From the NCBI GenBank assembly GCA_017399165.1, contig JAFQEF010000113.1, positions 1 through 34,503 on the forward strand: a stretch of DNA of 34,503 bases, given 5' to 3'. How positions within the stretch are numbered: the first letter of the stretch is position 1; every line of letters starts with the position of its first letter. The notes under the pieces were generated by a model that saw nothing but the letters and a program-made list of their open reading frames with translations, searched no databases and was not told the origin of the DNA. This DNA is from Akkermansia sp. Lineage in GTDB: Bacteria; Verrucomicrobiota; Verrucomicrobiia; Verrucomicrobiales; Akkermansiaceae. The position numbers were made by a program, and so were the translations under genes. Positions 16,873-24,015 of the stretch are shown here, in pieces.

Positions 16873-17322
16873 TTATCGACGGAGCAAATCTGCCGCCTTG
16901 CGTGCACAAAATGCAACGCATCGCTCGCAGGGGCGGGCGGCGTAATAAGCTTGGGTGCGCTCGTTGGGGCGGGCGCCTTCCTGCACGCCTTCATCCAAGT
17001 GCAACAGTTCTCGGCAGGTGAGGGTGCCGAACTCTGCCTTGAAAGACTCCGCCAGCTCTCTCACCAGAGAGAATACGACCTCTTTGTCCTCCGGCACACC
17101 GGTGAGGTTGCCCTTGCAGTAGCCTGCCACCATGGTGAGCCCGCTGAAGGCACCACACATGCCGCGCATGCGGCCCACCCCGGCACCAAACCCGGCAGAG
17201 AGTCGCAGGGCCAGCTCCTCGCTCAACCCTAAATCTTCGGTAAATGCCGCAAAGACGGATTGCGCGCAGTTATAGCCCCGGTGAAAATATGCTAATGCTC
17301 TTTGTTCTGCCGTGGTACTCAT
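16873..17322 (-). CDS. C_GCAxxG_C_C family protein
   Basis: A 149-residue protein of the C_GCAxxG_C_C family (PF09719): HRGYNCAQSVFAAF at the N-terminus, RMRGMCGAFSGLTMVAGY in the middle, then conserved Cys in TCRELL and a terminal C-x2-C-x3-C set (RPCERCVAFC). Family members are small putative redox or metal proteins of unproven function. The frame is open to 17550, but that extension is only the shadow of the helicase gene's 3' end. ATG 17322 begins right after a run of ten C and lies 10 nt past the helicase stop, so no Shine-Dalgarno exists and translation is probably coupled. Confidence 0.85.
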   Translation of the reverse strand: MSTTAEQRALAYFHRGYNCAQSVFAAFTEDLGLSEELALRLSAGFGAGVGRMRGMCGAFSGLTMVAGYCKGNLTGVPEDKEVVFSLVRELAESFKAEFGTLTCRELLHLDEGVQEGARPNERTQAYYAARPCERCVAFCARKAADLLRR

Positions 17323-17332
17323 GGGGGGGGGG
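17323..17332. repeat. Homopolymer run of ten G (C on the minus strand)
   Basis: This run exactly fills the space between the helicase TAA (17333-17335) and the next ATG (17322-17320). Runs of this length slip during replication in many bacteria. Here slippage would change only the spacing between two coupled genes, not a frame. Confidence 0.9.
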
Positions 17333-19255
17333 TTATTTTTTACGGTTTTTTTTGCTGCCGGCAAACTTGGTGTAAAAGGCATCTGCCTCTTGTCGAGGGG
17401 CTCGGTCAAAGCGTTTGCGGAACCCGCCGTCTTTACCGGCGCCTTCATAGCGGTCAAACTTTTCGCGGCGTGGGGCAGAGTAACGCTCTGCTCGCTCAAA
17501 GCGGCTGCCATGCTCGCGGCGGTCGGCATCCTTGCGGGCGGGGCGGTCAAACTTGTCGCTGCGGTCTCGGCGGTATGAGTCGGGGGCGTTGGTGCGGCGG
17601 TCTCTTACATTGACTCTCGGGCTGGCATCCTGCCCGGGTATGCCTTTGTCCTCTCTTATGTTAACCTCATAGCCGCAGATATTGCAGATAGCAAGGCGCT
17701 CGCAGAGCTGCGGGGCGAGCTCCGGCGATACCTCGATGAGTGAGTGCTTAAGGAAAATCTTGATATCGCCCACGCTGCCTTTGGGGGCACCGCCCTCGTT
17801 GTAAAAGAGCCCGGCGATATCCTTGGGGCGTATGCCGATGAGCTTGCCACCGTTCATGAACAAGGTAGTGCTCTCTTGCAGGGTGCTCCAATCGTTACCT
17901 TTTTCTGCCATGGGCATGTTGTCTGCGGCTTGCTGCTTGCCGGTATGGCGGCCGGGGCGATCCTCGGGTATGGGTTGCAGCTCGCAACTGCCTTTGCTCA
18001 CCAAGAGCTCAAATATGGCTGCCATAATTTGCTCGGCAGGCATATCGATATCCTTGAGCTCATCGGGCAGTTCTGTGGCTTGGGCTGCTTTTTCAATAAT
18101 GTCGTCCACCAAAGACTCCCTGCGGGCTTGCTCCACTTGGTGGGCGGTCATGACTTTTTCTCGCGGCATGCGTATGCCTACAAAACGTTCTATACGCCCC
18201 AGCAAAGAGAAATCTCTGCGGCCAATGAAGGTGACAGCCTTGCCCTTGCGCCCGGCTCTTGCCGTGCGGCCGATGCGGTGCACATAATCCTCCGGGTCTC
18301 TCGGTAATTCAAAGTTTACCACAATGTCTACATCATCAATATCTAAGCCTCGGGCGGCAATATCCGTTGCCACCAATACGTTAAGGTTGCCCTTGCGGAA
18401 GGAGTCCATCACGCGCTCGCGCAGACTTTGCGGCATGTCGCCGTGCAGGCGGTCCACAGAGTAGCCACGAGCCAGCAAGCCGTCCACCACGTCATCCACC
18501 ACGCGTTTGGTGTTGGCAAATACCAAGCCTCTCTTCATGCGGCCCATTTCGATTAAGCGGCTCAGTACCTCTATGCGAGAGGAGAACACTACCTCATACA
18601 CGCACTGCTCGCAGGTGGGCACGGTGAGCACGGGGCGCTCGATGCTGATTTCCTGCGGCTCTGCAGAAAGGCGGTTGATTAACGCCCGAATAGCGGGCGA
18701 CATGGTGGCAGAGAAGAAGAGCGTTTGGCGGTTAACGGGTAGTTGTGCAACCACACGGTCAATATCCTCCTGAAAACCCATGTCCAGCATCTCATCCGCC
18801 TCATCCAGAATAAGGGTGGAGATATGCTCCGTCTTGAGTTCTCCTTGCTCCATCAGGTCTATCACACGGCCGGGCGTGCCTACAACAAATTGTACGCCGC
18901 GTTGCAATGCTGCCAGCTGTGGTGCAAAGGAGGTGCCACCGTAAATCGGCACGGCAGATACACCATCCAAGAACATGGCCAGCTTGTCTACCTCTCTGCA
19001 AATTTGCACCGCAAGCTCACGGGTGGGGGCCAAACACAGCACTTGTACTCCGCGTACCGTGGGGTCTATGTTCTCTAACGCCGGTATGGAGAATGCCAGC
19101 GTTTTGCCGGACCCGGTGTGCGAGAGCCCCACAATATCTTTACCCTCCAGCGCGGCGGGGATGGCCTGCTGCTGAATGGGGGAGGGGGTCTCGAAGCCGA
19201 GCACCTCTATCGCTTCTAAAATTTCCGGGCAAATTCCGAGTTCTGCAAATGACAT
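17333..19255 (-). CDS. deaD: DEAD-box RNA helicase with DbpA-type RNA-binding domain
   Basis: A 640-residue protein. Q-motif TPSPIQQQAI, Walker A HTGSGKT (K51), PTRELA, TPGR, DEAD (151-154), SAT (182-184), then the second RecA lobe with ATDIAARGLD and HRIGRTARAG. After about residue 460 comes a DbpA-like RRM (GKLIGIRPKDIAGLFYNEGG..GSVGDIKIF), which in CsdA/DbpA binds structured rRNA. The last 90 residues are a disordered R/D/S-rich tail. The arrangement matches DeaD/CsdA (about 630 aa), which unwinds RNA during ribosome assembly and in the cold. ATG 19255 is chosen over TTG 19267 because MSFAELG is the family's start. Confidence 0.9.
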   Translation of the reverse strand: MSFAELGICPEILEAIEVLGFETPSPIQQQAIPAALEGKDIVGLSHTGSGKTLAFSIPALENIDPTVRGVQVLCLAPTRELAVQICREVDKLAMFLDGVSAVPIYGGTSFAPQLAALQRGVQFVVGTPGRVIDLMEQGELKTEHISTLILDEADEMLDMGFQEDIDRVVAQLPVNRQTLFFSATMSPAIRALINRLSAEPQEISIERPVLTVPTCEQCVYEVVFSSRIEVLSRLIEMGRMKRGLVFANTKRVVDDVVDGLLARGYSVDRLHGDMPQSLRERVMDSFRKGNLNVLVATDIAARGLDIDDVDIVVNFELPRDPEDYVHRIGRTARAGRKGKAVTFIGRRDFSLLGRIERFVGIRMPREKVMTAHQVEQARRESLVDDIIEKAAQATELPDELKDIDMPAEQIMAAIFELLVSKGSCELQPIPEDRPGRHTGKQQAADNMPMAEKGNDWSTLQESTTLFMNGGKLIGIRPKDIAGLFYNEGGAPKGSVGDIKIFLKHSLIEVSPELAPQLCERLAICNICGYEVNIREDKGIPGQDASPRVNVRDRRTNAPDSYRRDRSDKFDRPARKDADRREHGSRFERAERYSAPRREKFDRYEGAGKDGGFRKRFDRAPRQEADAFYTKFAGSKKNRKK

Positions 19256-19266
19256 AGACGGGCGCA

Positions 19267-19295
19267 AGAATGCACGATATACCCCCTTTTGTAAA
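19267..19295 (-). promoter_or_regulatory. Helicase promoter, near-leaderless
   Basis: On the minus strand: -35 TTTACA (19290-19295), 17-bp spacer, weak -10 CATTCT (19267-19272), 11 nt to ATG 19255. The predicted leader is about 5 nt, shorter than the long cold-shock leaders known for E. coli deaD. Confidence 0.35.
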
Positions 19296-19325
19296 GCTTT
19301 TTTTTAATTTATTTTGCTCTTTGTG

Positions 19326-20270
19326 TCAGTTTGAAACGGGCTGTATAAGTTGGGAGAAGTGTTTGTATTCTTGCATGGGCAGGTACATGCTTTCCTGCTC
19401 CGTGCAGTGTTGTTGGTTGCGGGCTGCGTCGGCATGTGTTATCGACTGTGCATCAAGCTGCCCGATCGTTTTACCGGAGGCATCGTAAAAGCAGATGGTA
19501 GTTTTATGTGCCCGCAAGCCCGGTATATTTCCTGAGAATGCCAGTGGTTTGCATTGGCGCAGCAGGCGGCAAAGCTTTTGGGTTTCTGCCGGGGTTAATT
19601 TACGTATCCAAACAGCGGTAAACATGTTGCTGAGTGTGCACACCTCTGCTGTTTTGCAGTTACGCAGCAGGGCGTGTAAGTTTTTCACCGCTTGGCTGTG
19701 TTGTTGAGTTGCTGCCTCATGTTGCTGCTTGGTGGAAACGGTGTTTTCCCGGTATACAATACGCTTCCAGCGGCGGTAGTTTTCATCGCTCAAAGCCAAG
19801 TAAGCACCCGGTGCATAGCCGTCTTTGCTTACCATGCTTTCCGGGCATAACAGAACCGTGTCGTGGTAGAGGCATTTGCCTTTTCTGTCTCGCAGCACCA
19901 GCTCAGTGCGCTCTGTTGCGGGAGTAATCGGGTGAATACTCGTGTCGTTCTTGACCGGGTGGTAGGTGGCTTTGAACAGAAGCATGCGCAGGGTTTCCTG
20001 CTCCTTGGGCTGCAAGCGGATTGTGCGCTTGTGCTGTGTGCCGCTTCGGGTGGTATGCTCTTCTAAAGAGATGCTTGCGGCATGTATGGTAGCATGCAGT
20101 ATTTGTTTGCGGTATTCGTGGCTGGTTGTCTCTTTAGCCTGAATTTCCTCCCATGTGTATAAGCTGTCTTTGCCCCACTCCGGCTGTTCATTCTGTTGCA
20201 GAGCACACCCGCAAAGGCAGAGCGCGGCTATATGAGCCATGGCGAATTGTGAGAACTTGATGCATATCAT
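19326..20270 (-). CDS. Putative lipoprotein with two copies of an unnamed module
   Basis: A 314-residue protein. The N-terminus has AALCLCGC with a lipobox-like LCGC. Two related segments follow. The first (about 85-190) has LQPKEQETLRMLL, ELVLRDRKGKCLYH and AYLALSDENYRRWKRIV. The second (about 220-310) has LTPAETQKLCRLL, TICFYDASGKTIG and YLPMQEYKHFSQLI. The same order occurs once in the upstream gene. The pattern helix, then strand with a D-x-x-G-K turn, then a second helix ending W/F-x-x-L/I suggests a small alpha/beta domain, possibly for ligand binding at the cell surface. No known family was recognised. ATG overlaps the upstream stop by 4 nt (ATGA), giving tight coupling. Confidence 0.75.
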   Translation of the reverse strand: MICIKFSQFAMAHIAALCLCGCALQQNEQPEWGKDSLYTWEEIQAKETTSHEYRKQILHATIHAASISLEEHTTRSGTQHKRTIRLQPKEQETLRMLLFKATYHPVKNDTSIHPITPATERTELVLRDRKGKCLYHDTVLLCPESMVSKDGYAPGAYLALSDENYRRWKRIVYRENTVSTKQQHEAATQQHSQAVKNLHALLRNCKTAEVCTLSNMFTAVWIRKLTPAETQKLCRLLRQCKPLAFSGNIPGLRAHKTTICFYDASGKTIGQLDAQSITHADAARNQQHCTEQESMYLPMQEYKHFSQLIQPVSN

Positions 20271-20770
20271 CGGATGGCTCCTTTTTCTATTTTTTCTTTG
20301 TGTTGCATGACTTTATCAATCAGTTTTCGCCATTGCGCGTACTCCTCGTCCGTCAAAACAAATCGCCCCAAAGGGTAACTGCCGTCCGGGTCTGCCTCAC
20401 TTTTCCTAACAACGTCTAATTCATCCAAAGAGATGATAACGTTTTTACCCTTAAAACATACCCCTATGAATACAGACGGGTCAATTTCCACGTCCATATT
20501 GGTATCACACGGGCGCATGGCGGCTACCAGTCGGCGCATGGTTGCTGCCTCCGTCGGCGTTAAATGGGCAATGTATTCTGCGTCCTCCTCCCAGTCTGCA
20601 ATAATCAAATACATCTCTGTACATGTGCTCGCCGCTTGTTGTAATAGCTTTAAATGCGATGCATTGTTTTCGATGGATACTCCTATTTCATCCTGCACCT
20701 CCTCATGGGCCTTTATCCCCATTGCGCTTACCCAACATATACCGAGCATTATGGCCAATAAATTTTTCAT
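20267..20770 (-). CDS. Secreted protein with one copy of the same unnamed module
   Basis: A 167-residue protein with a signal peptide (MKNLLAIMLGICWVSAMGIKA). The mature part carries LTPTEAATMRRLVAAMRP, then VFIGVCFKGKNVIISL and GRFVLTDEEYAQWRKLIDKV. These line up by eye with both module copies of the downstream lipoprotein gene. The two genes overlap by 4 nt and probably arose by duplication. Function unknown; soluble periplasmic location is inferred from the signal peptide without lipobox. Confidence 0.75.
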   Translation of the reverse strand: MKNLLAIMLGICWVSAMGIKAHEEVQDEIGVSIENNASHLKLLQQAASTCTEMYLIIADWEEDAEYIAHLTPTEAATMRRLVAAMRPCDTNMDVEIDPSVFIGVCFKGKNVIISLDELDVVRKSEADPDGSYPLGRFVLTDEEYAQWRKLIDKVMQHKEKIEKGAIR

Positions 20771-20791
20771 ACACTATTGTTAACTCACTTC

Positions 20792-20819
20792 ATTGTACTT
20801 TCCGCGAAAAAAATAGCAA
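20792..20819 (-). promoter_or_regulatory. Promoter of the module-protein pair
   Basis: On the minus strand: -35 TTGCTA (20814-20819), 16-bp spacer, -10 TACAAT (20792-20797). The predicted leader is about 15 nt before ATG 20770. Confidence 0.45.
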
Positions 20820-20868
20820 TTTTTTTCCAATAAGGCCCTATGCAAAAAATCGCCTCTAGAGCAAAGCG

Positions 20869-20937
20869 TTGATACTTTTTCAGAATGAGGTAAAATACTT
20901 TCATTTTCTTGACAAAAGGTGGATAAGGGAGTAAAGT
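20869..20937 (+). promoter_or_regulatory. Tandem promoters of the aminotransferase gene
   Basis: The downstream promoter has -35 TTGACA (20909-20914), 17-bp spacer, -10 TAAAGT (20932-20937), 9 nt to ATG 20947, so the leader is about 3 nt. An upstream promoter has TTGATA (20869-20874), 16 bp, TAAAAT (20891-20896), which would give a leader of about 44 nt. The two may yield leaderless and leadered forms of the same mRNA. Confidence 0.55.
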
Positions 20938-20946
20938 AGGCGCGTT

Positions 20947-22185
20947 ATGATACAAGAACACGTACTTCCGACATATGGACGCGCACCGATAACGGTGGCA
21001 AAGGGTGAGGGCTCATACCTGTTCGATACGGAAGGGCGACGTTACGTGGACTTTTGTGCCGGTATCGCCACCTGTAGTCTCGGGCATTGTCATGCAAAGG
21101 TGGTGGAGGCATTGAGCCGCCAGGCCGGGCAGTTGATGCATTGCTCAAACTTGTACAATATACCGCAGCAGGAGGAGCTTGCCGCGCTGATTTGCGATAA
21201 GATGATTGGGCTGCCGGGTAAAATCTTTTTCTGCAACTCGGGTGCAGAGGCTAACGATGGTATTATTAAGGTGGCACGCCGGTATGGGCACCGCCATCCG
21301 CAGGCAGATGGCAGCCCGCGTTACGAGGTAATTACATTTAACAAGAGTTTCCATGGCCGTACGCTGGGCTCAATGGCAGCCACGGGGCAGGCCAAGATTC
21401 AAGTGGAGTTTGACCCGCTGCTGGTGGGTTTCAAGTATGTGGATTTTAATGATTTGGAGGCACTTAAGGCTGCCGTGAGCGATATTACCTGCGGCATTAT
21501 GCTGGAGGCCGTGCAGGGGGAGGGCGGTGTAAACCCCGCTAACCCCGAGTTCTTGCGTGGTGTGGCCGCCTTGTGTAAGGAGAAGGATTTACTGCTGATG
21601 ATTGACGAGGTGCAGTGTGGTTTTGGCCGCACGGGGGCTACCATGGGATGGAAAGCCGTGTGCCCCGAGGTTGAGCCGGATCTCGTATCTTGCGCCAAAG
21701 GCATTGGCGGCGGTTTCCCGATGGGATGTTTTTGGGTGAGCAACCGCGCGATTGATGAGGCGGGTACAGAGCTGTCCTCCATCATGGGACCGGGCTCTCA
21801 CGGGTCCACCTTTGGCGGCACACCCATTGCCTGTGCAACATCTCTTGCCGTGGTGACGGAGATTGTGGAGCAGGGGCTTACCGAGCGCGCGGCTAAGTTG
21901 GGTGAGTATATCAAGAACACGGTGGAGGGCTGGAACCTGCCGTGCGTGGAGACTGTGCGCGGCCTTGGCCTGCTGCGTGGTATAGGGCTGCGCAAGGGGG
22001 CATTTACCGTGCCCGAGGGCTCCACCCCCGCTGCTTATGTGAACAGCCTTTGCATGCAGGCCGGCTTGCTGGCTTGCCCCGCCGGGCCGGATACGCTGCG
22101 CCTCATCCCCGCGCTGAATGTACCCCAAGATGTGCTGGAGGCCGGGCTTGATATCCTGAAATCCGTGCTGACGAATCTTTCTTAA
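20947..22185 (+). CDS. argD: Class III PLP aminotransferase, acetylornithine type
   Basis: A 412-residue fold type I enzyme. FFCNSGAEAND (94-104) binds the PLP phosphate, FHGRTLGSMAATG follows, LEAVQGEGGV is near 186-195, D220 in LMIDEVQCGFGRTG contacts the pyridine nitrogen, and K251 in SCAKGIGGGFPMG forms the Schiff base. GSHGSTFGGTPIAC and the C-terminal LLACPAGPDTLRLIPAL agree with acetylornithine/succinylornithine aminotransferase (arginine biosynthesis, cytosol). Related activities (ornithine or GABA aminotransferase) cannot be excluded, and no other arg gene is nearby. The gene stands alone between divergent and tRNA promoters. Confidence 0.9.
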   Translation: MIQEHVLPTYGRAPITVAKGEGSYLFDTEGRRYVDFCAGIATCSLGHCHAKVVEALSRQAGQLMHCSNLYNIPQQEELAALICDKMIGLPGKIFFCNSGAEANDGIIKVARRYGHRHPQADGSPRYEVITFNKSFHGRTLGSMAATGQAKIQVEFDPLLVGFKYVDFNDLEALKAAVSDITCGIMLEAVQGEGGVNPANPEFLRGVAALCKEKDLLLMIDEVQCGFGRTGATMGWKAVCPEVEPDLVSCAKGIGGGFPMGCFWVSNRAIDEAGTELSSIMGPGSHGSTFGGTPIACATSLAVVTEIVEQGLTERAAKLGEYIKNTVEGWNLPCVETVRGLGLLRGIGLRKGAFTVPEGSTPAAYVNSLCMQAGLLACPAGPDTLRLIPALNVPQDVLEAGLDILKSVLTNLS

Positions 22186-22229
22186 AATTGCCGCGACGCG
22201 AAAAAACTTAAGAAAAATTCAATTTTTGC

Positions 22230-22258
22230 TTGACGAGGAGCCGAAGTTGCTGTATACT
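22230..22258 (+). promoter_or_regulatory. tRNA-Cys promoter
   Basis: -35 TTGACG (22230-22235), 17-bp spacer, -10 TATACT (22253-22258). It is followed by a GC-rich stretch typical of stable RNA promoters. The predicted start is near 22265, about 14 nt before the mature tRNA. Confidence 0.7.
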
Positions 22259-22278
22259 TCGCCCCGCAAGCAAGCTTC

Positions 22279-22352
22279 GGCGGGATAGCCAAGTGGCCTA
22301 AGGCATCGGTTTGCAAAACCGACATTCGTGGGTTCAAATCCCACTCCCGCCT
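22279..22352 (+). tRNA. tRNA-Cys (GCA anticodon)
   Basis: Cloverleaf: acceptor ggcggga pairs with tcccgcc, discriminator T at 22352. The D arm is rich in agtggcctaaggc. The anticodon stem tcggt/accga holds the loop ttgcaaa, giving anticodon GCA. The T arm is gtggg/cccac with the ttcaaat loop. It is 74 nt long. CCA is not encoded and must be added. Promoter and terminator flank it, so it is a single-gene unit. Confidence 0.95.
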
Positions 22353-22372
22353 GCAAAACTTCCTGTAAATAG

Positions 22373-22413
22373 CGCACTGTAGCGGATATAACCCCTTTAC
22401 AGTGCGTTTTTTT
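22373..22413 (+). terminator. Terminator after tRNA-Cys
   Basis: A 9-bp perfect stem, cgcactgta (22373-22381) with tacagtgcg (22398-22406), a 16-nt loop, then seven T (22407-22413). It starts 20 nt after the tRNA 3' end. Confidence 0.85.
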
Positions 22414-22471
22414 GCACCCCCTTTTCAACCATATACTCAACCATGTGCTGCGGCTGCATGTCTTACTCTGT

Positions 22472-22615
22472 ATGTTCCGCGCATTATCAATCATCTTAGC
22501 CTTATGCTGCATACTGAGTAACTGCCACTCTCTACACCCGGATATACACTACGACACAGAAGAACAGGTGCCTATACCCCAACACCTTATCTACGACCCC
22601 GAGCACCCTTGGTGA
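22472..22615 (+). CDS. Possible 47-residue secreted peptide
   Basis: ATG 22472 opens MFRALSIILALCCILSNC, a plausible signal peptide with a weak lipobox-like LSNC (Asn before Cys is unusual). A 29-residue His/Pro/acidic tail follows (HPDIHYDTEEQ...YDPEHPW). An earlier TTG in frame (22412) lies inside the terminator T-run and is unlikely. No Shine-Dalgarno or clear promoter is seen. It may be a real small lipoprotein or chance; the signal-peptide-like start is the main argument. Confidence 0.35.
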   Translation: MFRALSIILALCCILSNCHSLHPDIHYDTEEQVPIPQHLIYDPEHPW

Positions 22616-22720
22616 TGGCATTGTGCTCAACACCATCCTCTTTGCCTTATTCGCAACTTGACAAGTGTACCTCAATCTGACATCATACCATCGCGATATT
22701 CGCTCTTTTTATATAATCGT

Positions 22721-23209
22721 ATGATGCAACAGCGTGTCAACAACTTGAAGGAGATTTTTTATCTTGCCGTCACCCCGGATGGGCAGGGGGTGCCCGAGTA
22801 TGAATTTTGGTTTGTTTTTGAGTCCTGTTGCCTGTATTGTGGATGCAACCGTGAATTCGCCTGTGTGGCAGCACCCCCGGCAGGAGCAAAGGTGATTCCG
22901 CATACCCAAAATCCCCTTTGTACGAAAAATCCGCATGAGTCACTATTCGGGGCGGCCTTATGTGCTGTTTATGACGATGGGGATGAGGAATCCAATTATA
23001 TACTCTGTTTTGACAGTGGGCATGTTATTCACTTATATACGGATTATCTGTACTCAGACCCCACCGAAAGTGCCTACCGTACGTTGGATTTTTATACGCC
23101 TCTTTGCCTGAGCGATATTGATAACATTGATTTTTCCACCCTTGTGACAGAAATCCGAGCGCATGGACAAAACATCCTCCCTTTTACCATTTCTCAGCAC
23201 GCCATATAA
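22721..23209 (+). CDS. Unknown small acidic protein
   Basis: A 162-residue protein beginning MMQQRVNNLKEIFYLAVTPDG. The frame is open back to a TTG at 22658, but the ATGATG pair at 22721 is preceded by TATAAT (22712-22717) only 3 nt away, so the upstream in-frame region cannot be ruled out. It has a Cys cluster (ESCCLYCGCN), an acidic turn YDDGDEESN and beta-strand-like ILCFDSGHVIHLYTDY. It has no signal peptide and no family I recognise. Its size, acidity and isolated position resemble SMI1/immunity-type or orphan accessory proteins, but that is only a guess. The terminator at 23287-23312 closes it. Confidence 0.6.
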   Translation: MMQQRVNNLKEIFYLAVTPDGQGVPEYEFWFVFESCCLYCGCNREFACVAAPPAGAKVIPHTQNPLCTKNPHESLFGAALCAVYDDGDEESNYILCFDSGHVIHLYTDYLYSDPTESAYRTLDFYTPLCLSDIDNIDFSTLVTEIRAHGQNILPFTISQHAI

Positions 23210-23286
23210 CGACGTCGGGCTATTGATTGCTGAAAATTGCGTGATTTGTTTGCCTCTGCGAAAGGTGCCTGTGCGGTATATAAAAC

Positions 23287-23312
23287 AGCGCGTGGGGGAG
23301 TCCCTACGCGCT
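23287..23312. terminator. Bidirectional terminator between convergent genes
   Basis: An 11-bp stem with one G-T pair, agcgcgtgggg (23287-23297) with ccctacgcgct (23302-23312) and a 4-nt loop. It is followed by aattttaatt on the plus side and gttttatata on the minus side. It lies between the ends of the unknown plus-strand gene (23209) and the FNT gene (23340). Confidence 0.75.
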
Positions 23313-23339
23313 AATTTTAATTAAAGATGTAAGTTTGCT

Positions 23340-23951
23340 TCAGGGATTGGCACCCATTACTCCACGGTAGAAGTTGCAGCCGATGAAGTTGCCAATGACA
23401 ATGGAAACGTAGAATACGAGAATCTCGCAAAGGTGTGCTCCCCAGAAATCCAGCGGTACGCAGCTGTAGAAGAAGGCATCCGCAATGCAGTGGGGGAACC
23501 CGCATACAATGAAGAGCGGTACACCGAAGAGCAGGGGCAACATGCTACCCTTGCGGGCAAAGGTAACGGCTGTTGTCATGATGAACCCGCAGGCTATGGA
23601 GAGTATAGCCCCGTTGATTAGTCCCATATCAAGTCTGCTTTGCAGCAGGGCTTGTGCCGTTTCCTGAATCGGCATGGGGGAGAGCCTGGTCAGCAGGGAA
23701 AGTGTGGCACACCCCACAATGTTGCCTAACAGTACCAAGGCTAAATACCCGAACTCATTCTTGCGGATAAACCCCGCCGTGCCGGTGTAAAGTGCCAGTT
23801 TATAATTGACTACGGCAATAAGGGCAAAGGAGAAGATGATGCACCCTGCCAAATAGTTGCCATCTGCCTTGAGTGACAGGAACCCGAACCCTGCAATGCC
23901 GATACAGATTCCGGACATGAAGGAGGAGCGAGAGACGTTCAATATATCCAT
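23340..23951 (-). CDS. Formate/nitrite transporter (FNT) family channel
   Basis: A 203-residue protein with about six membrane segments. The FNT repeats are visible as LLGNIVGCATL in the first half and IGNFIGCNFYRG near the C-terminus, with GFPHCIADAFFY replacing the usual GFEHSVAN-type block that carries the central histidine. FNT pentamers pass formate, nitrite, hydrosulphide or lactate across the inner membrane. This protein is about 70 residues shorter than FocA, with short termini. The altered constriction sequence (Cys and Asp in place of Ser and Asn) may shift selectivity. Substrate unknown. Confidence 0.75.
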   Translation of the reverse strand: MDILNVSRSSFMSGICIGIAGFGFLSLKADGNYLAGCIIFSFALIAVVNYKLALYTGTAGFIRKNEFGYLALVLLGNIVGCATLSLLTRLSPMPIQETAQALLQSRLDMGLINGAILSIACGFIMTTAVTFARKGSMLPLLFGVPLFIVCGFPHCIADAFFYSCVPLDFWGAHLCEILVFYVSIVIGNFIGCNFYRGVMGANP

Positions 23952-24015
23952 GTTCTATTTGTTTTTCTTGCCTACATCATAGCACGAGTGGCGCAGAGTA
24001 AAAGCAAATTCCGCG

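Noticed and set aside
17323..17550. N-terminal extension of the C_GCAxxG_C_C protein
   Set aside because: It runs through the poly-C tract and the helicase 3' end in another frame; the family starts at ATG 17322.
22279..22352. Prophage or island attachment at the tRNA-Cys 3' end
   Set aside because: No integrase nearby and no direct repeat of the tRNA 3' end was seen in the window; the tRNA is intact with its own terminator.
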